From positions 1 to 39,096 of the forward strand of contig CAYNGD010000017.1 of the NCBI GenBank assembly GCA_964396965.1: a stretch of 39,096 bases of DNA, in the 5' to 3' direction. Each line of letters begins with the position of its first letter. The stretch's first letter is position 1. This DNA comes from JABMRW01 sp964396965. Its GTDB lineage: Bacteria > Chloroflexota > Dehalococcoidia > Dehalococcoidales > BS750m-G39. Shown piece after piece: positions 7,753 through 13,580 of this stretch. The notes below the pieces were generated by a model. That model worked only from the letters and a program-made list of their open reading frames with translations. It was not told where the DNA came from and ran no database searches. The translations under genes and the position numbers were made by a program.

Positions 7753-7767
7753 CTTTTTAGACAGCCT
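7753..7767 (-). repeat. right terminal inverted repeat of the IS
   Basis: CTTTTTAGACAGCCT is the reverse complement of the left end with one mismatch. It lies 78 bp upstream of the transposase start codon. Confidence 0.8.
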
Positions 7768-7817
7768 GATTCAATCGAATGTTACCTCAAAATCCCGAAC
7801 AATGCTCCTAGAATCTA

Positions 7818-7846
7818 ACGACTTCTTAACAATTTTTTGGCATACT
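7818..7846 (+). promoter_or_regulatory. probable promoter of the 49-aa gene
   Basis: A -10-like CATACT (7841-7846) lies 17 bp after a -35-like ACGACT (7818-7823). The 15-bp block GACTTCTTAACAATT and the ATACTAA box are shared, at identical spacing, with the site upstream of the HtrA-like gene (3584-3612). Confidence 0.4.
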
Positions 7847-7949
7847 AAGGTCCATAAAGGAGCTAATGGAGAAGTGGGGCTAAACCGTTGACATGAGCCA
7901 TAGATAGGTTACGATCTAAAGGACTGTTACAGAAAGGGGGAAACAGGCA

Positions 7950-8099
7950 ATGTCAAAGAAATATTCGATCAGCTATAAAAAACCTGATGAGATAAAGAAC
8001 TTTGCTGTTGACGTAAAGGCCAAAACATCCGAAGAAGCTAGGGCCAAGTTTGAAAAGCAGCACCCCAATTGGACTATCGTTGCAATCAATGAGGCATAA
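7950..8099 (+). CDS. small hypothetical protein (49 aa)
   Basis: ATG at 7950 follows AAAGGGGG at 7933-7940. The 49-residue product begins MSKKYSISYKKPDEIKNF and continues with AKTSEEARAKFEKQHPNWTIV, an alternating strand-helix-strand pattern with a C-terminal beta strand. The EEARAKFEKQHPN helix followed by a hydrophobic strand is common in small standalone proteins of unknown role. No partner gene is coupled to it. It was too short for the usual length cut-off but has good start signals and a putative promoter shared with the HtrA-like gene. Confidence 0.55.
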   Translation: MSKKYSISYKKPDEIKNFAVDVKAKTSEEARAKFEKQHPNWTIVAINEA

Positions 8100-8244
8100 C
8101 TTCACTTAGGTAACATCGAAAATTCCGTCAAAATGTTCAGCGAGTTTGCTAGACGGCTATATCTACTGACCATTGTGGTCGAAGAACCATTAGAGTAAAA
8201 TAGTACCATTGAAGCAAGGGCAAAACCAGCTTAGGGAGGTTATT

Positions 8245-8610
8245 ATGGCAAAGCTCACTGAAGAAGCCAAGAAGGCAATTGGAGTAATCCGTCCATCGCT
8301 TGTAGCCACGGCGAGCAAGACCGGCAAGCCGAATGTCTCAGCCAAGGGCTCACTACGCGTTCTGGATGACGAGCATGTTCTATTTGCTGACGTCGCTTCC
8401 CCACGCACTATCGCCAATATTGAGGAGAACCCGCAGGTCGCGGTCATCTGTTTAGACGCCGCAGCACATAAGGGTTGCCGCATCTGGGGAAAAGGCGAGG
8501 TCCTCGGCTCGGGAGAGCTTTTCAACAAGGCTGCAGCTGAACTTGCCAGCCGAAACATGAAGGTAAGAAACGTGGTGAAGGTAACCGTGGAAGAGGTGGA
8601 GACATTCTAG
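8245..8610 (+). CDS. pyridoxamine 5'-phosphate oxidase-like flavin-binding protein
   Basis: The start at 8245 follows AGGGAGGT (8233-8240); an upstream in-frame codon at 8209 lacks such a site. The 121-residue product has the split-barrel FMN-binding pattern: SLVATASKTGKPNVSAKGSLRVLDDEHVLFADVASPRTIANIEENPQVAVICLD, then a GCRIWGKGEV strand. Small members of this family bind FMN, F420 or heme and act as oxidoreductases or stress proteins on unknown substrates. Residues SPRTIANI...NPQVAV are the family's usual phosphate-contact region. It ends in TAG, and the stop overlaps a convergent SDR gene fragment. Confidence 0.85.
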   Translation: MAKLTEEAKKAIGVIRPSLVATASKTGKPNVSAKGSLRVLDDEHVLFADVASPRTIANIEENPQVAVICLDAAAHKGCRIWGKGEVLGSGELFNKAAAELASRNMKVRNVVKVTVEEVETF

Positions 8611-8708
8611 CTGCGCGTGGGCAGCATTCCCTCCTCACGGAACCACTCCACTTGTTCCCGGATGAGAACATTGCCGATGTGGCCGGTGGCCCCCGTGACG
8701 ACAATCAT
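8607..8708 (-). pseudogene. fragment of an NAD(P)-binding SDR/NmrA-like gene
   Basis: A 33-codon minus-strand frame begins MIVVTGATGHIGNVLIRE, the Rossmann GxxGxxG start of NmrA/epimerase-type short-chain dehydrogenases, preceded by GGGAAGCGGAGAG. It then switches to VEWFREEGMLPTRS, which resembles a segment from late in such proteins, and stops. The normal length is about 250-300 residues, so most of the middle appears deleted. It is convergent with, and touches, the PNPOx-like gene. Confidence 0.55.
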
Positions 8709-8780
8709 CTCTCCGCTTCCCTCAATTCTTGTTTTAAGTCTGCAGTGATTGGTTTTCAATGATACCGAAAGCCTGAATTG

Positions 8781-8901
8781 TTACCACCGAGAGCCAAATC
8801 CTTTCCCAAAACCACTTAAAGAAACACGCATTCCGTTTGATTTCCGGCCTTACCAGAGCTATGCTCAATAAGGTGAATTAAAATAGATAAGGAGTAAAGA
8901 A
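8781..8901 (+). repeat. third, diverged copy of the repeat leader upstream of the DUF1326 gene
   Basis: From TTACCACCGAGAGCCAAAT to the start codon this segment aligns with 3140-3264 almost without gaps (shared blocks include CCGAGAGCCAAA, TTGATTT, AGAGCTAT and AGGTGAAT). Similarity ends at the ATG, unlike the other two copies, which share 40 codons too. A small dyad around TTGATTT is kept: CCAC/GTGG in the first copies, CCG/CGG here, one pair changing from A-T to G-C. This suggests a cis-acting leader or promoter rather than random repeat. Confidence 0.65.
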
Positions 8902-9492
8902 ATGACTGCCGGGAAGGATTGGGCACTGAAAGGGAGCTTTTATGAGTGTTGCCGGGTGCTGGATGGTCACTGCGGCCTATGGTTTAACCGAGACCTGCCA
9001 GCAGCCTGTGCCAACCTTTTGACCTACCAGATTAAGGAAGGTCACATTCAAAACGTGGACATGAAAGGAATCATCATAACCTGTCACATGGACGGCATCG
9101 GGCCAAAGGCCACTGACCTGGCCAAGGGCGTAAAAGAAGGAGCCGCCTACATCAGTGAAAATGCTACCGACCAGCAAAGGAAAATCCTGGAGCCTTTCGT
9201 CACGGAGCATCTGGAGGGCAGGATGTGGAAAAAGAACCTCGGCATCAGGTATGTCAAGATAAATATAAGTGAGAAAAACGGCACCTACCACATCACCATG
9301 CCGTTCGGGGAACTGGAGATGTCCCTGGCAGTTGGTGGCGACGGCAAGAACCCGGTACGTATCGAAAATCCGGCCATGCCTTTTCTCAGTAATGTCAGGG
9401 TCTGCAACACTCGCTTCTGGAAATACCATGACTACGGTAAGGATTTGGAATATCACAACACCTCTGGAGCGATAGCCGACTTTACTCTGTGA
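8902..9492 (+). CDS. DUF1326 family protein
   Basis: ATG follows AAGGAGT (8890-8896). The 196-residue product shows the DUF1326 pattern: an N-terminal WALKGSFYECCRVLDGHCG with clustered cysteines (Cys16, Cys17, Cys24), a central GPKATDLAKGVKEGAAYISENATDQQRKILEPF segment, and a beta-rich C-terminal half. The function of the family is not established; the cysteine-rich N-terminus hints at metal or redox chemistry. No signal peptide is visible, so it is probably cytoplasmic. Its leader is a diverged copy of the repeat found at 359 and 3106. It stands alone, with no co-directional partner within 140 bp. Confidence 0.75.
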   Translation: MTAGKDWALKGSFYECCRVLDGHCGLWFNRDLPAACANLLTYQIKEGHIQNVDMKGIIITCHMDGIGPKATDLAKGVKEGAAYISENATDQQRKILEPFVTEHLEGRMWKKNLGIRYVKINISEKNGTYHITMPFGELEMSLAVGGDGKNPVRIENPAMPFLSNVRVCNTRFWKYHDYGKDLEYHNTSGAIADFTL

Positions 9493-9539
9493 GTGCGGCA
9501 CAGCAGATTGCCCCGCCTCTTTTCATCCCCAAAAAAATA

Positions 9540-9578
9540 AAAATGTTATGAAAATGCAACAATGTTGCCCCACATTTT
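9540..9578. repeat. nested inverted repeat
   Basis: An outer dyad AAAATGT (9540-9546) / ACATTTT (9572-9578) encloses a perfect inner hairpin GCAAC-AAT-GTTGC (9556-9568). It lies between the DUF1326 stop and the membrane-protein gene at 9638. It lacks a following T run, so it looks more like an operator or structured RNA than a standard terminator. Confidence 0.45.
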
Positions 9579-9637
9579 ATGATTTCTTGACTAGAAAACC
9601 GCCAGAATGAGGGGAAACAGCAGAAAGGAGGCCTGCC

Positions 9638-9856
9638 ATGAGCTGGGTCAAGTATCTGTTATATATCCTGTCATTCTTCTTTCCCCCGGTCGGCATCATC
9701 ACCCTCTGGGTCCTTCTGGGCAGGGATGGGGAGCTCACCGAAATCGCCAAATGGTCTTTCCTGGCCGCTTTCATCGGTATTATTGTCTGGGTTATCGTTA
9801 CCGTTGTCGTCGGAACCAACTACCGGATGCTCTGGTCGGGCATGGGCCGGTGGTGA
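9638..9856 (+). CDS. small two-helix membrane protein (72 aa)
   Basis: ATG follows AAAGGAGG (9624-9631). The 72-residue product has two strongly hydrophobic segments, about residues 5-27 (YLLYILSFFFPPVGIITLWV) and 38-60 (AKWSFLAAFIGIIVWVIV), joined by a short polar loop (GRDGELTEIAK), giving a helical hairpin in the membrane. It resembles small envelope proteins of unknown role. It is followed closely by an FMN-reductase remnant and a methyltransferase gene. Confidence 0.7.
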   Translation: MSWVKYLLYILSFFFPPVGIITLWVLLGRDGELTEIAKWSFLAAFIGIIVWVIVTVVVGTNYRMLWSGMGRW

Positions 9857-9865
9857 CGGGTTAAT

Positions 9866-9997
9866 ATGGGCCAGAAGATAGGCATACTCGGCTTTGCCGG
9901 GAGTCTGCGGCAGGGCTCATATAACCGGGCCCTGCTGCTGGCCGGCTGGACCTTAAAACTAAAGGGGGAACTGAGCCGTGGCGCTGTCCCGGAATAA
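9866..9997 (+). pseudogene. 5' remnant of an NADPH-dependent FMN reductase
   Basis: The frame begins MGQKIGILGFAGSLRQGSYN, which matches the flavodoxin-fold NADPH-dependent FMN reductase start with its GSLRxxSxN phosphate-binding loop. After about 33 residues it runs into the neighbouring methyltransferase in another frame and stops at 9995. Intact members are about 180-200 residues, so this is a truncated leftover. A deletion probably joined it to the downstream gene. Confidence 0.6.
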
Positions 9998-10562
9998 ACA
10001 CCGGAGTTTCCGTGGAAGGCGCCTCTACGACGAGGCGAGCCGGAGGCAGTGGCAGAATGCCGAGGCTATCCTGGCCGATATCGGCCTTAAGCCGGGGTCG
10101 ACCTTCGTTGACCTGGGCTGCGGGGAGGGCTTCTTCGCCCTGCCGGCGGCCAGGCTGGTGGGGGCGGGGGGAAGGGTTTACGGCCTGGACGCAAACCCGG
10201 AGGCGGTGGAGCGCCTGAGGCAAAGGGCCGGTGCCGAAGGCCTGACCAACCTAGAGCTAAAGGTGGGCTGGGCGGAAGATACCGTGCTCTGTGAGGCCTG
10301 TGCCGATTTCGTCTTCTTCGGCATTGTCCTGCACGACTTTGATGAGCCGGCCAGGGTCCTGGCCAACGCCGCCAGAATGCTCAAGCCCCGCGGGCGGCTG
10401 GCCAACCTGGACTGGAAGAAGGAGCCAACCGAACTCGGACCTCCCCTCCAGATAAGATTCAGCCAGGAAAAGGCAATACAGCTCATCGAGGCCGGGGGGT
10501 TCAAAATCCAGACCGTTACCGAGGCCGGGCCTTACCACTATCTGATTACCGCCGGGTTGTGA
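9978..10562 (+). CDS. class I SAM-dependent methyltransferase
   Basis: A GTG start at 9978 follows AAAGGGGGAA (9961-9970). The 194-residue protein has the Rossmann motif I FVDLGCGEGFFALPAA, motif II acidic VYGLDANPEAVERL, and the post-motif FVFFGIVLHDFDEPARVLANAARMLKPRGRL, as in the UbiE/Methyltransf_11 and Methyltransf_25 groups. It uses S-adenosylmethionine; the acceptor is unknown. The start codon lies inside the FMN-reductase remnant, so the gene may have been joined to foreign upstream DNA. The split PrsW gene follows after 6 bp. Confidence 0.88.
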   Translation: MALSRNKHRSFRGRRLYDEASRRQWQNAEAILADIGLKPGSTFVDLGCGEGFFALPAARLVGAGGRVYGLDANPEAVERLRQRAGAEGLTNLELKVGWAEDTVLCEACADFVFFGIVLHDFDEPARVLANAARMLKPRGRLANLDWKKEPTELGPPLQIRFSQEKAIQLIEAGGFKIQTVTEAGPYHYLITAGL

Positions 10563-10568
10563 GTCCTT

Positions 10569-10763
10569 ATGAACAACAGGCAGGCATTTATCAAGAGGTG
10601 GAGATGGCTCTGGGTAGGCATCGCCGGCATTCTGCTTTTTGTCGCCGCCGAGCAAGCCCTCCGATTCACCAGCAACCCCAATTTCTTCCCGACGGTACTC
10701 CTGCTGGGCTCTTTCACCATACCCGTTGCCTTCGTCACCTACGTATACGAGCGCGAACGCTAG
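10569..10763 (+). CDS. PrsW-type protease, N-terminal piece ahead of in-frame TAG
   Basis: The 64-residue piece (MNNRQAFIKRWRWLWVGI...) contains two membrane segments and ends VYERER followed by TAG at 10761-10763. The frame stays open after the TAG and continues directly into the PrsW catalytic part at 10791, which is in the same frame (222 bp = 74 codons away). Intact PrsW family members start with just such a segment (FFPTVLLLGSFTIPVAFVTYVYE). So this is the first exported part of one ~272-residue gene, interrupted by an amber codon, whether by mutation, sequencing error or programmed readthrough. Confidence 0.6.
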   Translation: MNNRQAFIKRWRWLWVGIAGILLFVAAEQALRFTSNPNFFPTVLLLGSFTIPVAFVTYVYERER

Positions 10764-10790
10764 TTAGACAGGCATACCAGCAGCCCGCTG

Positions 10791-11387
10791 ATGCCGGCGG
10801 CGCTGTGCTTCATGGTCGGCGGGGCGATTGGTGTGGTCGCCGCCGGCGTCGTTGAGTTCGAGACCTTAAAGAGCTTGAGCGCCCTGGGTCTGCTGGGGGT
10901 GGGGGCGATTGAGGAAGCCGCCAAGCTCATCTTTCCGATAGGACTATTCCTTTGGGCCAGCTACCGCTCCGAAATGGACGGGATACTGTTTGGCGTCGCT
11001 GCCGGCATGGGTTTTGCCTCGCTGGAGACCATGGGCTACGGGCTGGTAAGCTTCGCCAAATCCGGGGGTAACATCAACGTGCTCGACCAGGTGTTGCTCG
11101 TCCGCGGCCTTCTCTCTCCCGTCGGCCACGCCGCCTGGACCGGCTTAATCTGCGGAGTGCTCTGGCGCGAGCGCCAGCGAAAGAAACATGGCCTCTTCGG
11201 CCTGGCCACCTTCACCGCCTTTGTTGTCGCCGTTATCCTCCACACCCTGTGGGACCTGTCCAACAGCCTGTCCGGTCAAACCATGTCCAGTCTGGTGCTG
11301 GCCTTACTGGGCAACCTGGCCGTGGCCACCGTCAGCCTGACCCTGCTCATCCGCCGCCTGCGGGAAGCCAGACTGTACTCAGTATAA
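10791..11387 (+). CDS. PrsW-family intramembrane metalloprotease, catalytic part
   Basis: The 198-residue frame has several membrane helices and the family's metal-site pattern: IEEAAKLIFP (EExxK), GMGFASLETMGYG, SPVGHAAWTG and ILHTLWDLSN (two His-containing helices). PrsW enzymes cleave membrane or anti-sigma substrates within the bilayer. No good ribosome binding site precedes the ATG at 10791, consistent with this being the rest of the gene that begins at 10569. If the TAG is real and not read through, the protein would lack its first helices and may be inactive. Confidence 0.75.
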   Translation: MPAALCFMVGGAIGVVAAGVVEFETLKSLSALGLLGVGAIEEAAKLIFPIGLFLWASYRSEMDGILFGVAAGMGFASLETMGYGLVSFAKSGGNINVLDQVLLVRGLLSPVGHAAWTGLICGVLWRERQRKKHGLFGLATFTAFVVAVILHTLWDLSNSLSGQTMSSLVLALLGNLAVATVSLTLLIRRLREARLYSV

Positions 11388-11408
11388 GAGGCCGCAGTCA
11401 CAGCAACC

Positions 11409-11906
11409 TCAGCGCGGCTTGGGCGCCAGCTTGTCCAGCGCCTTACGCGCCGCCACCGGCACCTCCACGTAGGGCTCGACGTCTTCCAGGGCGCCCATTA
11501 CCGGCCTCAGCACCTTATCCAGCTCACCCCGCTCCATATCGTGGAGGACGTGATGGGCCCCCTCCCTCAGCCAGGTTGACTTCGGCCTGTCGATTAAGGC
11601 CTCCAAAAGGGGCACCGCCACCTTCCGGCCGATATTTATCAGCCCCTCGGCCGCCAGCCAGCGGACGTCGAACTCATTATCCTCCAGAGCCCTAATCAGC
11701 GCCGCGGTAGCGGCGGGGTCACCAATCTGGGCCAAGGCTTTGGCCGCTTCCCACCTTACCCAGAACTTTTTATTGCCCAGCTCCTTGACCAGGTAGGGCA
11801 CCGCCTTATGCCCCATAACCACCAGCTGCCGCCTCGCCTTCTGGCAGGGAATTACGTCGTCGCAGACCAGGTCGGCTATCAGTGAGGCAATCTTTTTAGA
11901 CTCCAT
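11409..11906 (-). CDS. HEAT-repeat protein
   Basis: The 165-residue product is made of successive helical hairpins of about 30 residues: ARRQLVVMGHKAVPYLVKELGNKKFWVRWEAAKALAQIG, DPAATAALIRALEDNEFDVRWLAAEGLINIG, and a third ending in VAARKALDKLAPKPR. The repeated VRWxAAxxLxxIG is typical of HEAT/PBS-lyase repeats that bind proteins or bilins. It is a scaffold of unknown partner. ATG follows GGGGGA. It is convergent with the PrsW gene and precedes nothing else in its direction except the gap to the ETF-QO gene. Confidence 0.85.
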   Translation of the reverse strand: MESKKIASLIADLVCDDVIPCQKARRQLVVMGHKAVPYLVKELGNKKFWVRWEAAKALAQIGDPAATAALIRALEDNEFDVRWLAAEGLINIGRKVAVPLLEALIDRPKSTWLREGAHHVLHDMERGELDKVLRPVMGALEDVEPYVEVPVAARKALDKLAPKPR

Positions 11907-11975
11907 CCGTCGTCCCCCAATCTTTTAGTAGAATTATATTCATTTCCGCCCCCAGTATTCAAGGCTATAGCCCGG

Positions 11976-13580
11976 CTACATCGTCTTGTATTTGGGGCCG
12001 TCCCCGCCCTCGGGGAGCTGCCACCTGATGTTCTGAAGGGGGCACTTCACCCGGCAGGTCTGGCAGTGCAGGCAGTTGGACGGGCTGAGCATTATCTTAT
12101 GGTCTTCCGCCCGGTAGACCTCGCCGGGGCAGAAGGACTCGCAGGGGTGGCAGCCGTAGCCCGCCTCGCAGGGCTCGCACTCCGCCGGGTCGATAAAGCT
12201 GATGTGCGACGGCTCGTCCTCGCGGTGCTCCGTCCCCGAGAAGCTGAGGTCGGTCAGCCGGTCCAGCCCGCCCTGATAGCGCCGCCCCAGCCTGACCCGC
12301 CTCATCCCCCTGTAATCCGGCCCGGTTGACAGCCGGGGCAGCCACTGCTGAATAAAGGAGAGCGGCGCTCCCAGATATAAGCCAGCACCGAAGACCTGGC
12401 GGTAGTTTCGGGCCGCCCTTAAATCTTTAATAATAAAGCTCTCCGCCAGGCGCTCTTCATACCCCTTTAAGCCTTTTCTGGAGAAGGAACCGCTTTCCAG
12501 AGCATCGAAGATAGCGGCGGCGGCCAGCATACCCGACTCTATGGCGTAGTGCAGTCCCTTGAGCTTCTTGGCGCTGGTGAAGCCGGCGGCATCACCGATG
12601 ATAATGGCGCCGTCGGCTACCAGACCGGGCAGGGAGAAGTAGCCACCCTCGGGCAGGGTTTTGGCCCCGTAGCCGACCACCTCGCCGCCTCCTAACAGGC
12701 GGCGGATAAAGGGGTGGGACTTGAAAAGCTGCAGCTCCCGCTGGGGATTGAGGTCGCAGTAGCGCCAGTCGAGGGCCATGATTAAGGCCAGCGCCACCGT
12801 GTTTGGCTCCAGGCTGTAGAGGGTGCCCCCTCCGAAGACATCGGCCCGGTTGGGAAAGCCCAGGGTGTGTACCACCCGGTTCGGCCCGAAGTTGTTTTCC
12901 TCGGGCAGACGGATGACCTCCTTGACCCCCAGCGAGTAGACCTGGGGGTTGTGGCCGCAGGCCAGTTCAAACCGGCCCACCAGCTCCTCCGCCAGCAGCC
13001 CCAGTGAGCCTTCGCCCAGGACGGTAACCCCGGCTGCCACCGTCTCGCCGGGCTGGTAGTTGACCTGCTGGCCCCCCTCTCTGTTCAGCCCCTTATCGCC
13101 GAGCCTGACCCCGGCTACCTTCACATCCTTGATAACCAGCTCTTTGGCGGCGAAGCCGGTATAGACCTCGACGCCGAGCTGGCGGGCGACGCCAGCCAGC
13201 CACCTGACCATCTCGCTGAGCGAAATAATATAGTTACCATCATGACGCATTGAGGGCGGCACCAGAAAATGGGGAATCTTTAAGGCCAGTCGGCTGTTAG
13301 GCAGGAAAACCAGCTCGTCACGCTCCACCCGGCTGGCCAGCATTTTAGCCACGAACTTATCGTCGCTCTGCCTCCAGTCGGGGAGGAGCTCATCGAGCAC
13401 CTCAGCCTGAAACACCGCCCCGGAAAGGCTGTGCTGGCCGAGCTTGCCCGCCTTCTCGATGACAACGACTGAGTCTTGCCTTCCCTTTTGATTAAGGAGC
13501 TGTTTCAGCTTTATCGCCCCGGCCAGGCTGGCCGGCCCGGCACCGACGAAGAGCACATCCACCTGGCTCAGATCACTCAC
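11976..13580 (-). CDS. ETF-quinone oxidoreductase-like flavoprotein with Fe-S domain
   Basis: The 534-residue protein would pass electrons from reduced ETF to membrane quinone. The N-terminus has a FAD-binding Rossmann motif (VLFVGAGPASLAGAIKLKQLL) and a later GAIIIGDAAGFTSAKKLKGLHYAIESG FAD segment. The C-terminal ferredoxin-like end carries CPGEVY (Cys484) and NCLHCQTCRVKCPLQNIRW (Cys503, 506, 509, 513), close to canonical ETF-QO, which has one [4Fe-4S]. Unusually, a further CEPC-x5-CHPC cluster (Cys468, 471, 477, 480) precedes it. Its start overlaps the ETF gene stop by 8 bp, so the two are co-translated. FixC is a related alternative. Confidence 0.88.
   Translation of the reverse strand: MSDLSQVDVLFVGAGPASLAGAIKLKQLLNQKGRQDSVVVIEKAGKLGQHSLSGAVFQAEVLDELLPDWRQSDDKFVAKMLASRVERDELVFLPNSRLALKIPHFLVPPSMRHDGNYIISLSEMVRWLAGVARQLGVEVYTGFAAKELVIKDVKVAGVRLGDKGLNREGGQQVNYQPGETVAAGVTVLGEGSLGLLAEELVGRFELACGHNPQVYSLGVKEVIRLPEENNFGPNRVVHTLGFPNRADVFGGGTLYSLEPNTVALALIMALDWRYCDLNPQRELQLFKSHPFIRRLLGGGEVVGYGAKTLPEGGYFSLPGLVADGAIIIGDAAGFTSAKKLKGLHYAIESGMLAAAAIFDALESGSFSRKGLKGYEERLAESFIIKDLRAARNYRQVFGAGLYLGAPLSFIQQWLPRLSTGPDYRGMRRVRLGRRYQGGLDRLTDLSFSGTEHREDEPSHISFIDPAECEPCEAGYGCHPCESFCPGEVYRAEDHKIMLSPSNCLHCQTCRVKCPLQNIRWQLPEGGDGPKYKTM

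Larger units (their letters stand above)
6046..7767 (-). mobile_element. IS1182-family insertion sequence (~1.72 kb)
   Basis: The element is delimited by imperfect terminal inverted repeats, AGGCTGTCCAAAAAG at the left and the reverse complement of AGGCTGTCTAAAAAG at the right, 14 of 15 matching. It holds one intact transposase gene on the minus strand. No clear target-site duplication is seen (left flank ends AACAATTCT, right flank begins GATTCAATC), which may mean adjacent deletion or later change. A short dyad (TGGGC ttat GCCCA) lies at 6166-6179 behind the transposase gene. Confidence 0.85.
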
